Shown here piece after piece: positions 27,930-42,100 of a stretch of DNA of 64,000 nucleotides. Within the stretch, counting starts at the first letter, position 1. Every line of letters starts with the position of its first letter. The notes below the pieces were generated by a model. It worked only from the letters and a program-made list of their open reading frames with translations. It was not told where the DNA came from and searched no databases. The DNA comes from Trematomus loennbergii (Eukaryota > Chordata > Actinopteri > Perciformes > Nototheniidae), in contig JAAOOA010000127.1 of the NCBI GenBank assembly GCA_012861695.1, positions 20,730,255 to 20,794,254 of the forward strand, in the 5' to 3' direction. Position numbers and translations under genes: made by a program.

Positions 27930-28320
27930 GGGTGTTTCTCAATCGCGAGTACGCTTGCTTGGTAGCACATGTCTGCCGAGCATCTTGCTTCAGAAGCGAG
28001 TCAAGAATACTTCCTGGCATTCGGAAAACGAAGAGTGGAACACGTTAGCAAGTGTGCAGGTGTGCGTCATATGAGAGGCCCCGCCTTACATCTTCCGCCA
28101 CAGATTTGGGGAAATTGGTCCGTGCGCAAAGCATTGTGGGGATTTTAAGACCGCGGAGTCTACTCATGTGCAGCCTCGATATTTCTCCAAACGGAGTACG
28201 CCGGCTCGGTAGATTTCCAAGTATGCTGGAGATTGGAACAGTACTTCGGCGGCACTCGATGACGTAGTATGCTTGAAATAGTGGCTCTAAAGCAGCTTTA
28301 CTCGCGATTGAGAAACACCC
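27930..28320. mobile_element. miniature inverted-repeat element, 391 bp
   Basis: Both ends carry a perfect terminal inverted repeat of 22 bp beginning GGGTGTTTCTCAATCGCGAG. The inside is GC- and CpG-richer than the surrounding intron and has no transposase frame. Flanking bases do not give a clear target-site duplication, so the superfamily is undecided. Confidence 0.75.
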
Positions 28321-30969
28321 TTTGTGTAGCGTATTATCTTTGGTGGAATGTAATCACATGACTGCTTTACTTGTTGTCCTTCAGTTGGTTAGTGTTGTAA
28401 CTGTTGAAACATGCAAGTGGAAAGGGAAGCAATGATATCCCTGTCACCATTTTCTTTCAACACATTCGTCACAACACATTATAAATACACACCTAGAAAT
28501 GTTACCATAGTGTTTACTTCCGTGTTCATTTTACCTCAGCCTGCTGATTAAAACCAGTTTTTTGTATCACATTTTTACAATTTTCCTAACAAAATTACTC
28601 ATCTAATCTAATCTTCTTAAATAGTCATGGGTCAGTACCAGTAGGATGGATAAAACACTTTGAGATGTTGTTTATCATCAAAAGAGCCGTTTTTTTAATG
28701 CACCATGCTTGGCTGGAAAACACAATCTGTACAGCAGGACTGTCAAAAGACGAGGTTAATGGTATTATTACTATTACCACGAATACTAGGCTTTTTAATG
28801 TATTCGATAACCTAAATACCAACACAATTCATGTTTACAAAACTAAACAGGCTCAACGCAAAGCAGATACCCATGCAAAGTAGATAATCCGTAAAGGAGA
28901 TTGCTGGTCTTTGTGTCTAGATGGTGTGCAGCAATGGGGGATAAAAGGCTTAGTTATTGTATGACAACAAATGTTTGTTGACTGAGCTCCCACCATCTGA
29001 ACAACAAATTCAAATTCAATAGAATAAAAAGGAAAGCATATTTTTTTCTGAAGCAGCCAACTGAACATATTGAGGTTTGCTCCAAAGCCAAACAAAACCA
29101 CAAACCTATACTTTTACTTCTATGCATGCTTACACATTAAGCAGGTACTGTAGCTGCGGTGCCATTTTATACATTTATTTTTTGCTGAACCTACCTAGAC
29201 AAACCCAATCACACTGGACTCCCTCAAAGAGAATGACAAATCTGTTCCAGGGTAAAAAATAAAGCCTGGAAAGTGCAATGGAAATTCAAAGCAGAGCCAA
29301 ACGGCTGTTCCAAGAAACAGTAACCTTGTATAACAGCAAGTATTCCTAACGCTCAATTAAAAAGACAATGTGAGAGGAGAAGAAGATGAGTAAGCTGAGG
29401 TTTATAAGTGCAAAAACCACATGCAGAAAATAATTGATTCTTTAAGAAAGCTGCAAATGAGTCACCAGAACTTTACAAACTCTGTCACCCCATGCAGTAA
29501 TCTTTTCTCCCCTTTGTAGCCCCCATCGTTCTCCATAGGGGGTGCACTACATTGATAGGCCAGTACACAAGCATGGTGTAGTGATATGATTATGAAGGCA
29601 GCATTAGTGGCAGATGGCACCAACAGTGTCTGTAATGGACCCATGGATCAACTACAGACCTGTTGTACACACAAAGCAAGGCAATGTGCCAACCTTCGTC
29701 TACCACCTCCTCCCTTTATATTCATATATGACCCATTTAAACATCTGTGAGGTCATCACGCTACACACACTCGTATGATACTAAATCCTAATACCATGCC
29801 AGAATCCTGTTTTAACATCTGCAACAATGTTGTAAGCGTTCAGACAGGATGTAGCTAATTATCTCAGTGTGTTTTCCCGAGACTCAAACATTTGCATTTA
29901 TGTTTGAGAATATGAAACAGCTTTGGCACATATAGTACATTTCTGGAAGTTGTCTACTTTCAGTTAAGTGTTTTGTATCTCAGCTTGCAAAAATGTGACA
30001 GAGGCTACAAGTAGTGATCATTTTTATTATCAAAGTATTTGTAGGTCTGTAAAGGTTTTCATTCATCTTTTTTTACGAAATATTACCGATCATCTTTTTA
30101 ATCACAAAAGCCGATAATAAACCGGTGGCCATATGACTATAAAATGGCTTTAGTGATTGTCTTCAGTCCACTATTAACAACAGATTCCATGTTTTAAGTT
30201 GTAAAAAAGCAGTATGTTGTCACAAATAGCTTGATGCAAATTACATTATTACCTCTTGAAGTCCAATTTGTGCTACAAATCAACAATGAGTCTTCTTGAG
30301 GCTGTGTTGTTCAGCACATCATCAAACAACTCACCTCTATCTGTGGCTTTCAAAGATACATGATGTGGGTAGATGATCTGTTAAAGACTTACTAATCCCG
30401 CAGTATATTATAGTTTGTAAACGTGTCACTCAGCGGCTAAAGACATGGCTAACTAATGGGAAAGGTGGCCACAATCCAAAAGCTAACAAATGACCATTTC
30501 AAATATTGTCAGTTCATAATAGATTGATCTCAATCTACTTATAATGTCTCTAGTAAAAGTAAATTAAACATAATACTAGTGGGTTGAACAATAATTTCCA
30601 CTTCAGTATGCCTGCTCAGATATTGATTTATGCTTGTAAACCACAATATTGCTAAAAAGCTTGCACTAATGCAAGACGGCTGAAAGAGCACTGTTGCAAC
30701 TGGAAATGTCCTCACAAGAAGTACGAGGCATCCTTCTTTTCTTCTGTATTGCCAAAGTAAAGTAATGTCTCAGAAAAGCTCACAAATGAAGAAGTATTCT
30801 TACAGACATACATATCATAACAAATTAACATTAAGTTTATATAATTATAGATCCATCCTTGAACCCTTTGTTGTAAAGTAATGGGTCTGAGAACAAACTC
30901 AAGAGGGATTTTGATTAGGAATGTAACAACAGAGCTACATAACAAAGCGTCCAAAATAGGGGTTTGTTC

Positions 30970-31480
30970 ATTTTTTTTTTATACTTTGTGTATTTTATGC
31001 TACTGTATACTCCTACACCACTACATTTCAGAGGCAATATTGTACTTTGTACTCTACTACATGTATTTACCTCTCATAGTTACTAGCTACTTGTAGGTTA
31101 CTGTAAGTAGCTTCCTTCACTACCTATCAATCATGTATTTGACAAATTCTCTAAAATTGGCTCCAGAATGACAAACCAGAAGTTTAAAATGTTTGTACAA
31201 GTGATAAAAACAGGATACAAATAATAGTCTTTAAATATACTTTGAAAGAGCTTTTCTGCATCATTTTACTTTTGATACTTTAATTAAATTTGTCTCACAA
31301 TAATACTGTATTTATGTTACTGTAAGGGGCCATTGTGCAGAATGAGTACTTTTATGTTAATTTCATTTTAAGCTTAATGCGTTGTACTTTTACTTTTTTT
31401 AATAGACCATGTTTCCTTGTAATGGAGTATTTTAAGACCATAGTACAGGATCTGTTTACTTTATCCACCTCTGGACTAAA
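30970..31480. repeat. degenerate interspersed repeat (TACTTTTACTC-rich family)
   Basis: Words such as ATTTTATGCTACTGTATACT, CTACACCACTACATTTCAGA and TACTTTATCCACCTCTG are typical of a repeat abundant in teleost introns. The ends are not defined. Confidence 0.45.
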
Positions 31481-31927
31481 ATAATTACTTTTCACGATCT
31501 CTTCATTAGTTAAGCTAATCCTGACCTATATGTTCCTCATATTCATTTTTGGACAACTTGACACCAGCTTTAACATCATCAGTTTACTTATGTTATGAGG
31601 TTCTAGACACTTCACATACATGAGCCGTAACACCGGCGTTAACAGATGGCAAACAAAGTTGTTAACTACATACACACTCAGTTGAGACGTGACCACGGCA
31701 GGTTGCTACTGTACAGCGAACTTTTTATACAACATATACAAGTTATACGAGGTAGCGCCATTTCATTAAGTCATATCAGAGACTTCAACAATTGAAACCC
31801 ATATCAGTCCGGGTTAACTCTACTTTCGCTTCACGTTTACGTCAACTATGAACTAACGTGCCTTTAGCGTAAATAGCGTCACTAGCTAAAACAGACACAC
31901 TCAAACATGATGAACGCTAACACTTAC

Positions 31928-32100
31928 TTTAACTTCTGTAGCAGATGGTTGAGGGTCGACCGTCTCCTTTCGTGCTTGCTTGGTGACTAAACTGTCTTTG
32001 CTGAGAAACAAGTCGTCTGCGTCTGCATGTGTGTGCGTGTGTGCGTGAGTGAGTGAGTGTGTGGGAAAGTGTTCACACCCCTCACGCGGAAGACTGGGTT
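31928..32100 (-). promoter_or_regulatory. cd82: candidate cd82 noncoding first exon and promoter-proximal region
   Basis: On the minus strand this block ends in AAGTTAAA followed by a consensus donor GTAAGT (31922-31927). It lies 5.4 kb upstream of the ATG exon, which itself begins at a splice acceptor and so needs an upstream exon. The block is richer in CpG than its surroundings and includes a CA/CTCA repeat. The 5' limit is a guess; no TATA box is evident. Confidence 0.5.
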
Positions 32101-33649
32101 AACCCTCTCCTGCCGGTCAAGCAAAAATAACTGCACAGAAGCCTCACAGGTGCATTTTCTTTAGAAAACTATTCATTTAAACAAGCCTTTACAAAGTTGT
32201 ATTACTATTTGAGTGTTTGACATAGTACTGTACATTGACGAAACTACAATGTTTAGTTAGTTTCAGTCAAATTATAATCCAATATTATCTACAATATGAT
32301 TCTGAAATGTGCCATTCTCCATATTGACTACTGTATGTATATATTGCTGCCTGTTAGTTTTGTAGGCTACTTTTCATTTGATCATATAATGCAAATTATA
32401 ACAGAAGATGATAACTGGTTATATTTACATGTATGTTGATAAGCTGTTGCTGAGTAAATCTGACAACATTTTAAACTGCCTTTAAAGGATGCATTGTAAA
32501 TTTACTTTCTAAATTACTCTTCACCACTATGCCTTAAGAAATAAACTGGACTCAACACATATTAGAAAGTAAAGTTCATAGACAGGGACACCTGGGAGCT
32601 TTTTGCCTATAAACAACCTTAGCCACACACACATTTCCTGTGCCACACAATCCCCCTTTTCACCCTTTGCCCACAGTGTTTGTAAAGAGAGAGCACGTGG
32701 TATGGGGAAGGTTAGTTTCCCAGAAATATGTGTTAGACTAAACCAGGTAGATTCACTTAGATTCACTGAGAAGAGCTTTAAGCAGACCTTAGGACCATCA
32801 TGTTACGACATGTTAAACACCCTCCAAACAGAAAACACTAAACAAAGGGTGAGATTACTAGATGATCTCCTCTCTAAAGGTTACTGCAGGAAGTTGGAAA
32901 GTAACCTGTTTGAGGCTCCCAGCCAGCTATCAATTAGTGTGTGTTTACCCGTGCCAATAATGGGTTCTCAAAGAAAATCACTCTTACTGCAGGGCATCAA
33001 TGATGCAACAGGTTTAAAGCACACTCAGGCTCGTTGCAGAGGAAACATGAGTGGAGCTACACAGTATGTTTTGATTGAGTGAAAGCTTTTCTCAACATTA
33101 TGGTTCCCCAGTGTGTAGGTATATGTCTAGTATATCTGTATGGTAGATGATTTGTAAACCTTTTTATATTCAATTCAGTACCTTAAAAAAAAATGAAGTA
33201 ACAAAATTATAATTCAAGTAGACAACTGAGGTTCTATGTAGCTCAATAAGTAATAACACTTCTGTAAGAAATTAACACATCCTTTCATTGTAAATGAACA
33301 AATTACTCTATTTCTGTAATTTAAGTGATTCAAGTACATTTTCAAACAACAATGTTAGACAGTCTGTGCTCCAGCTTCTAAAATGTGAGGATTTACGGTT
33401 TTCTTTGTTCATATACAAGAGTAAACTAAATGTATTCGGACAAGAAAAACCATGCACGTTTAAGACACAATTGGGGTTATGACAAATTCTGCTTTTTTCT
33501 GGAATTGTTTGTCCAGCATTTAACGGGACATAATAGTAGTTGAGAAGACACTATGCAGATTAATCAATAATGAAAATAACTGTTTCTCAGGGCTATTTAT
33601 ATGAAAAAGACAAGGAACAAAGATGAGTACATCACTTTTCAACTCTTCA
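32101..33649. other. spacer between tp53i11 3' end and cd82 5' end
   Basis: About 1.5 kb with no recognised gene. It holds a plus-strand 159-codon open frame (32603-33082) without recognisable domains, which may be chance, and part of a degenerate repeat (33360-33590). Elements controlling cd82 could lie here, but none is evident. Confidence 0.5.
33360..33590. repeat. degenerate miniature-element fragment
   Basis: AATGTGAGGATTTACGGTTT near the left and GATTAATCAATAATGAAAAT at the right resemble the inside and end of the same fish repeat family as 6680-6965. Old and partial. Confidence 0.35.
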
Positions 33650-36057
33650 AAATAAACAGTAGTGTCCTTTATTTCAAACTAAATAGTGAAAATCCATAAC
33701 AATTCATTTCTGAGGTACAATATATCACATATATACATAAAAACACAATGCTACAACTTGAAACAATTTGACCTGGGATCCTATTCACAACAGTACATCA
33801 TATGTTGGATCTACATCAGGGAATGAATAGCCCACTCACTATTCCTCTAAAATGTCAAGGACAAGGCTTAGCAATGCAATATTTGGACTAATTTACGTCA
33901 GAGAACCAGGAGGATGAAAGACCCATTTCTTTGCCTCCCTTCTACTGCCTGTCCCCCCAAAAACTGCCCATCTCTCCATAAATAACACCCATCACAGACT
34001 TTGAACATTTCACAGGGCTGATGATTTGAGGCCTGTAGTATCGACGGAAATGGAATGACATTTTCTGAACTCCATAATTACCATGCTAGTCAGGACGAAG
34101 CAGTAGGTTGGGGCACACAATGTCACTTGGGAGAGCTACATCTAATTAAACAGTGGAAAAAAGGATAATTACAACTTTTCAGGAGGACGGGAGACCTCAC
34201 CCATGTTTCATGTTTTGCCTATCTGAACTGAGAGCTCACCCAAGTAACAAGTAACATCTGCCTTCAGTGCTGGACTCGCAACTGCTAACCTACAATCACT
34301 GCAACCTCAGGACCACTCCCTTTGAGGGCAGGGCTGAACGTGGTCATTTGCAACAATATGGACCACCTTTGGAGGAGGCCGACTGTATGTTTCTTGTTTG
34401 ACTCAAAATGAATGTAGTCAACTATTTTTAAGTGTCCTTTAGGCTCGCCTTTTTGAGTTGCAGAGATCAGAGTTGACAAATTATCAGTGTCGTCTCAGCT
34501 CTAAAACGCGTGCCAAGAAGTGGGAGGTAAAAGTATAATTTGAACATTTTGGGTCAATTGATGGGTTATATATGTCTCATTTAGTTTACCTGCATCATGA
34601 ATTAAATGTTCCTTTTTGAGGCTGTTTTGCTGTATTTAACTAATGCATCTATTCACCACAATTAACATCTCTACTGTCTTCATTGATATTTGCGTTATAT
34701 TTGCTACACAGCTTGAGCTATTTCTTTTGGTGGAATAAATCGCATGCATGTCAAAAAGACAAAAGTCACTTAAATAGGTACAAAATAAGACACACCAAGG
34801 GACCTTTGAAAACCATTGAATTAATACTGTTCCCTGTTGAGGTTCATAAGAACAAGACATAATAGTAAATACTAGTATTCACATATTTAAAAGAAGTAGG
34901 GTGCAGTGATGATGACTTAAGTAGTTTTAAGGCTAAGGATAAGGTGTATGTAAAAAAAACTGTGCTACATTACTGAAGAGGAACCAGGTTTGTTTGCTCT
35001 GCACACATACATGCTGGGCTTGTGGCACTAGCGTTACAGTAAAGAAGAATGTTAAAATACTTTCCGTATATCACTCAGGCTAAAGTCCTGTCTACCAGCG
35101 CACACACAACAAGGAGAGAACTTCACTGCTTTTCTTCTACGAGTCACATGTCCATCTCTTAACGCAACATGTATTAATCTCAGTAGTTTCAATATTCTGT
35201 ACACAGTTCCTATTTAATTTGGTAGAACTTCTTGACTAATAGCTCAAGGAATTAAAAACAAAGCACTTTATCCCTGAAAAATGTTTAAATTCAGCATTTA
35301 TTTTTGGGTAGTCTGAATCTGATTATGTGTTATAGGCATTCGTGAGAGTAAAATAGGACCTTTAGGTAAGTTTCCTCAGTGTGATGAACAAGAAAACTGT
35401 CAGCAGTAAAAGCATTGCCAATAATCCAGCATTAAGCTTAATTTTACACGAAGCCCAGTGGATGCTTTTCCCATTCAATGTGTTCAATGAAGACGTATCA
35501 GAAAAGCATGCAAGAGCACAGATATTCAGGCTTCACTTTAGCATTCAAACGGTATGAATTAACATCAACAGCATCAAACTAATTAGAGCATGAACTCTTG
35601 GTCCTTGAGTGTGATTAAGAAGTCAAGATGCAACTTTAGATAACACAAAATACTGAATCTGGAAATCACGTGGCTGTATATGAACAACATAGTGAGATGT
35701 ACTGTACAATTAAATCATATAACTAGGTGACACGATGCACTACAAACTGCTAGCTCCTTCTTTGTAATAACAACACTCAGAATGGCACAAAGGAGGAATG
35801 TGTGTCAAGAGGGGCTTGACCTCAAAGCCCAGTGAAAGATAAATGTACTTCCACCATGGGGTCTCTCGTTCTTGTTGCAGAGTCTGGAATGTGAGACTGT
35901 GCTCATCTGTTAAATATTGGGGGTACAATAGGCGAGGTCCCGTGGAAGGGGGGCATTCACTGGCAAAGTAATGCTCCAAGCCCCAATCAAATAATATTCC
36001 AAACATTCTGACCCCTTGTTTGTGATCGGTGCTCCCTGAAAGAATCACACAGAGCGC
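33650..36057 (-). other. tp53i11: probable tp53i11 3' UTR
   Basis: No reading frame of interest lies between the stop codon and the AATAAA at 33668-33673 (minus strand). That signal is followed by T/GT-rich DNA typical of a cleavage site. A 3' UTR of about 2.4 kb is inferred. Retained upstream signals may give shorter forms. Confidence 0.5.
33668..33673 (-). terminator. tp53i11: candidate tp53i11 poly(A) signal AATAAA
   Basis: AATAAA on the minus strand, with a GT/T-rich downstream element at about 33590-33640. It leaves only about 1.5 kb before the candidate first exon of cd82, so it fits the tandem layout. Confidence 0.45.
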
Positions 36058-36191
36058 TCAGGTCTTTTTCACCTTGCGGCCCAGGTGGTAGTAGTAACCC
36101 ATGGTGACCACCAGGAAGAGCACCCGGCTGACGAGCAGGAGCATGGCGCCGTCGGGCAGGATGCCAAGCTCGATTAAAGTGATGGACGTCA
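36058..36191 (-). CDS. tp53i11: tp53i11 coding exon 6 (C terminus and stop)
   Basis: Residues 146-189: [44 protein letters not shown], then TGA at 36058-36060. It holds the last hydrophobic segment and the basic tail, as in human (LLLVSRLLFVV, YYYYQVGRRPKK). Acceptor TTTTCAG. Confidence 0.95.
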
Positions 36192-39100
36192 CTGAAAACA
36201 CAGAACAACATGTTGTGCTGTTATAGATTTTACACTGTGAGCAAATGATACAATTCACATGATTTTTAAACATTATTACTTCTGGAAATTGAATCATTAA
36301 GGAGGATTTGTTCATGTTTTGCTGTCTATTTTCGAACAACATCGCCTGCATGTACATAAAAAGAGTAGTTTGCTGTACCAATTGTCAGAGTGTGTTAGCT
36401 AAATTCAGTATCATTCAAAAGTAGTTTTTGGGGAAAATAATTCCCTTGACAGAGCGTTAATACACAAAGACAGACTTTAACTTTTGTAGAAACTAACTTG
36501 GTTTAATCCAACAGCTGAATCCTGACATTAGCCTTAGTTTCCCTTTAAGTACGAAAGGTGTCCCCTTTCACTCTCACTTCACTTTTACTTAGATTATTTT
36601 ATTGTAAATAAGGGTTAGTGCACACTAATAAATACAAGTTGTAAAAAAAAGAAAATCCAGGATGAGGCAAAATAGTTTTGTTCTGATCTGAAGGCCCCTG
36701 CTATACATACATCAAAGCAAAACAACTAATAAGGGCATGAAGTTTTAAAGGCTCCAAAATACATCTGATAAAAAACCAAAATAGGGCATCTTTTCACTGA
36801 AGCTGCCTAGAAAGAGGTCTCTTCAGGTCAAGCAGCACCAAGGGGAATGGTTTAGGAAACCAAAAACAGTTTGAATATACATATGGGCCTGTGAGTGCTG
36901 TTTTAAGATCAACTTGATAACATGTAAACATTTCCTTTTAAGTAATGCACGGCTGTGACTACGCCCTCTGAACACAAGAGGGCACTATCAACACATCCAT
37001 TTACAATGTTCTGTAGTAAAACAAACTCTGAACTGCTGTCTTAAGTCACCATAAAAGCCAGAAAGTGATTCTAACAATTTTGGAAAAAAGGATATAGCTC
37101 AGAAAATAACTGCACAATAATGGAGGAATGTAATCACCTAGAAACTGGACAGCAAAGTAGCACGCTTCACTGAGCAGAGTCCACTGGATGATGATCTTCT
37201 CTGCTGTGTAGAGACCATTCCACAAGATGAGGGCCAGGCCTGGAGAAAAGACGTGATAAAAAGGGAATTTATAAGTTGTGGGGCATTGGAAAGAAGAAGA
37301 CTCCTACACGTCCCAGAGCGATTCCATAAACAGAAGTACTATACTGTACATTATATATAATACAAGGAGGCGTGTGGCGCAGTGGACAGAGCGTTGGTGT
37401 TGGATCAAGGGAGCACAGCTTCAAACCTCACTGCAGTCAGCATGTCGTTGTGTCCCTGAGACACTTCACCCCAAATTGCTCCTGTGGGGATTGCCCACAG
37501 TATTGAGTATGTAAGTCGCTTTGGATAAAAGCGTCTAACAAGTAACATGTAATGTAATATATATCTACTCATCTAGTCCATGTATACAAAGGCAAATCAA
37601 TACATAATATGGATTCAAAAATCTATTTGTTTACATTCTTCCAGGTACAACCAGTGCTAGTCATCTCTTTTTCTCCAGCTTTATTGTCTTTGCTCATACA
37701 TTAGCTAGCAAGTTATGTTAATTTCTTGTAAGTCAATTGAGATCTAGCTAAATTAAATACACAGTCAAATGCTCTGTATGTGTACACACAATAGGCCAAT
37801 AAAGATGATTCTAAATCTATGGGAACAGTGTTCTTGCAGCTGTAATCTGTGATGCCGCATGCACACGGTGATAATTGGCCTATTGATTTCGTTGAATGTT
37901 CCGACTCATTGACTGTGATAAACGCTTGTGCTCTATCATTTTAATCCCTGCCATTCTTCCAGTTCATTTCCCTCTGTTTCAGTCCCACCCACCCACACAA
38001 ACATGGTGAGGCGATGGGAATGAGCAGGGGCGGGCAGAAAGGTGGGAGGGCTGATGGACCATCTCCCCTCCCCGCCAGGTTCCATCTGTGTGGCAGATGA
38101 GACCCCATCCTTCTACCCTTTATACCGCTCCTCGTCTTGGAAGACATCATCCATTATCTTTGCTAATCCCCATCGCCCTGCTGACATTTAAACAAAGCAC
38201 CTCTTTGGCTGGCCTTGTTAGATTGAGAGCTGGTTCATTCATATCTTCCTCCACACAGTCATGTGTTCAAGGTTTTATCTCCTCAGGCAATGCAGTTATC
38301 ATGCAGAGGATGTTTTAATTATTTGTTAGATTTCATATTGGTTCAGATTTATGTATATATGTGTAAAATGTGAGGGAGGAGGAGGAGGAAACATATTTGA
38401 ATAGATACCCCTATAAAGGTGAAATGCTGATGTTCTGACATATGTTATGGTAAATAAACTGGTTATCGAGTGGATGCTAAGCCTTTTGTCTCATCATTCT
38501 GTATTTCCCTGCTTACTTTCCCATTAAAAAACAACCTGTGTGCCTCTCTGCCACTGTCGCATCACGAACTCTCATCAATATCTGAGTGGCTGACTCACCG
38601 ACTTGTCTCTAATCGTCCAGACTAAGGAGCCTATTTAAATAAATCGCAAAAACTGTAATTGCCTGGCATATTTATTTCCACGGATTCACTTCTGTGGCAC
38701 AGAAGAGCAAAAAAAAAACCTCAATTTATTGCTTGATACAGAGAGTGAGCTGCAACAATGTATTGTGGATTAATACACTGCCTCTTCTCTTACTTTCAGG
38801 CCAATACGCACACACACATTCCTACAGTACATACACTGTCCTGCCAGCCCTCACTGTGCTCCCACCGGATTTAGATCTGATATATGAGGCCAGCGAGGCG
38901 ACTGGAGCCCTTTCTGTGAGCATGCTTGAGAATTTGTCTCTGTCAAGTCGTTATTTAGTGAACAAAACATAGAAGGAACTGAATACAATTACACAGCCTT
39001 TGTTGTAGCCTTAAGGGATGCCGTGGCAGAAGAAAAAAGCTTTTTGGACTTCATCTGAATGTGCGTGTATGAACTGTAATGAATGCATTATCACAAAGGA

Positions 39101-42100
39101 CCATGTGCAGATTAGCAGTGTACATTTTTGCGAACGTGTATGTTAAAAGGGTGTGTTAGCATCCTTGTAGCACAGTGAATGAACTCCCACATAAATAACT
39201 GTGGTTTAATCACTGTGCTGCATGAGGGAGCATGAATAGGAGAGAAGACTTACTAAGCAGTGCTCCTCCATAAAGGCGGATGGAGAGGCAAGTTGTGGAG
39301 AGCTGCTCCTCAAAAACAACCTCATATAGCTGGTTAGGAAACACCAGGGCCTGTGTAGGAAAACAAAGCACAACAGTCTGTCTTATCAACTCAACAGAAT
39401 TCTGTCTTCCACAAATGCCCCAAAAATGCATTGACAAAGTCTTCCTTTCTGTGAGTTTGACTCTCTTTATGATCCAAACACTGTGGGCATTTAGGTTCAA
39501 CAAAGATGGAGCTGTTTCTCCAGATGTCCCTCCCTGATACATTGGAAAGAATCTACAGTAACCCCCCTGCTGGGTTTGCATAATGTGATTTATCTTATTT
39601 TGACAATGAGCTTTTTGTTCTGTAATTACTGTACAACGTTTTTTTTTTTAGAAATGACTTACGAGAGAGAGAGAGTATACTATATATTACTACTAATAAT
39701 TTGATGCAGCATATATTTACTTTTCCCGATCAAAGGGAAATGTTTGAGAAAGATATAAGACATGAATTAAAAATGATAGGAAACACCAATGGCTAATTTT
39801 AAGTGTGATTCAATACATGTGAATCCAGCTTATATGTGCATGCAAATGATTAGATAAAAACATAATATATGAACTATTTCAGATTTTAGAAATTCATATA
39901 TAAATCCTTTAAAAAAAACTAAACTTTTAAAATAATTCAATTCATAGACACACTTTAAGAATCACAGATTTAAGCAACACTTACCATCAAAGCCATAACT
40001 GTGAACCCCACTGCTGAGATGAGGATCCACACCCTTAGAAGAAAGAGAGACATTACTGTGAGAAATACCTATTATGCTTTTGTTTTGTCAGAGTTTACAA
40101 GATGTTGGACTTTACTGGAAGTGACACCCAGCTGACCTTCCACAGTCCGCTGGGGTTAACTGAGAGCTGCTCTGAGCTTTTAAAATCTCACCTCAGGCCG
40201 ATGGGCTCCCGCACCGCAAACTTCATCTCATTTCCCAGCATCTGACTGATCTGTGAGCGAACAAGACAAAAGACAAAGGGAAATTAATCATGAGTAGGGA
40301 AATGTAAAAGCAATCATGACATCTTAACAGAAATCTATTATGACAGCCTTCAACAAAGCATAGCGTAACGAAGAATAAAGTGCTCAGTATGCAGGTGCTC
40401 TTCATGTTGCCAACACATCTACAGGAAGTTATAGGGAAAAGGTGATGGGGAGAAAGAAAAGAGGCTGAGTCTCAAGAAGGACATATTAGGATTTTAATTA
40501 AAGACTGGGAATGTCTACGCGTCCTTAATCATACTCCGATGATTCAGAGGGTATGTCATAACATCATATTGCAGTACATTCTGGATGAATACCCAAAACC
40601 AAGTGCAAGCCAGAAGGAAAACCTAATTTGCTATAAATTAACTTAATCTTCACAACACGAACACCACGCATTAGTCGATTCATAACCCTGAGGGCCTGAA
40701 GTAGGACACTTTTTTGACAAATTAAAAGCAATTTTTTTTTTATGTGAATAGAAATAACTGTTATCTTTAATATTTCATTAAAACCCAAAAATACAGAATA
40801 ATCAATCATGCAGCAATATTCAAATAGCTAGGACAAGCATCTCATATCACTGATAAGATGCAAGGAGACGCTGGAATGCTGTTAAATGGTGACGTGTTCT
40901 CTGCTTCATCAGCCACTAATATATTCATACGAAGGTCTCTGGAAACTGTAATATGAATGCAAGCACACTCTCTGGCTCAATTTCCGTTAAGTCTGATATA
41001 CTGTATTACCAGACTTTCTCTTCTAAAACTATCTGATGACTGATGCATGATGTTGTCATGAAACATTCACGTTATTAATTGATAGACAGAATATGTATCA
41101 ATGACACATTTGATAATCAATGAATAACCCATACAAAATAATTTATCAAACTTCCAGCTTCTAAGATTGAAGATCTTCTGATTTTGTGTTTTTTTATCAA
41201 TTTGAAAATCTTTGCTTTTTTCGATTGGGCTCTGTAATTCTCAAGGCAATTTCTCACATTTCTCTCACATTGTTTAGACTAAAAGCAGAAGGTTAGTCGA
41301 TAATGACAATAATCTCTACATCTCAAGAAACAGAAAAATAAATCAGTGGGCTAAACCTTCATACAGCATGCCATGCACGCTGTATTTCTCTGCAAACTAT
41401 ATAAAGTGGAAAGAGACAATCTATGTGTATCTGTGTGTATATTAATATCAGTATATGAAGAGTAAAAAACATGGTGGCTTGCAGGTCATGAGCACTGATT
41501 TGTTTTGCATGAAAGGAGGAATTGTTGCTGACAAATTTAGATTTTCTATTTCTGTTTCGATTTATTATTTCTTTTTGAGAAAGGGGCAGGTAATATAAGA
41601 TTATTTTCTTCTCCCTGCTCCTTTTTGGGTATGGTGTGTTTATAGAGACATTTTTTGTAAATAATGTTATACATTAAAGGTGGGGTAGGTAAGTTTGAGA
41701 AACCGGCTCGAGATATACTTTTTGTTATATTCCATGGAATGCTCTTAACATCCCGATAGCAATGAATATCTTAAGTGCTTTGACAAAAAATCCATAAAAA
41801 AATGTCATCGGGGCAAAACTTATCCATAAAAAAATGTCATTGGGGCACAAACTTATCTCGTGCCCTCATTGGTCATGTGCGCGTTCGTGTGTGTTGGAGG
41901 AGGGGCTCTGTAAGGAAGTGGCAGATTTTTTCCGGTTGTGTATTTTCAAATTCTAGCGCACTCAAGCTGGTTTCTCCAAAATTACCTACCCCATCTTTAA
42001 GTTGTGCATACCATGAATTGAACAAATAAAAATGAAATGAAATGTTGGTGTTAAATTACACAAGCATGGGCAAGAAACAAGTCAACCCTGCTTTCCTCCT

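Larger units (their letters stand above)
26510..31927 (-). other. cd82: cd82 first intron (between noncoding and start exons)
   Basis: A 5.4-kb intron inferred from the donor at 31922-31927 and the acceptor before 26509. It contains an inverted-repeat element (27930-28320) and a degenerate repeat (about 30970-31480). The rest shows nothing recognisable. Confidence 0.5.

Noticed and set aside
32603..33082. Plus-strand open frame of 159 codons between the two genes
   Set aside because: The longest open frame in the window, but no domain, repeat or family resemblance is visible. A few frames this long are expected by chance in 64 kb, so it is not called as a gene.
36963..36983. 7-bp hairpin as a transcription terminator
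   Set aside because: The context is a vertebrate intron, where intrinsic terminators of this kind do not apply.
37366..37440. tRNA gene candidate
   Set aside because: The A and B boxes belong to a tRNA-derived SINE head. The sequence does not fold as a full cloverleaf and is followed by a SINE body and tail.
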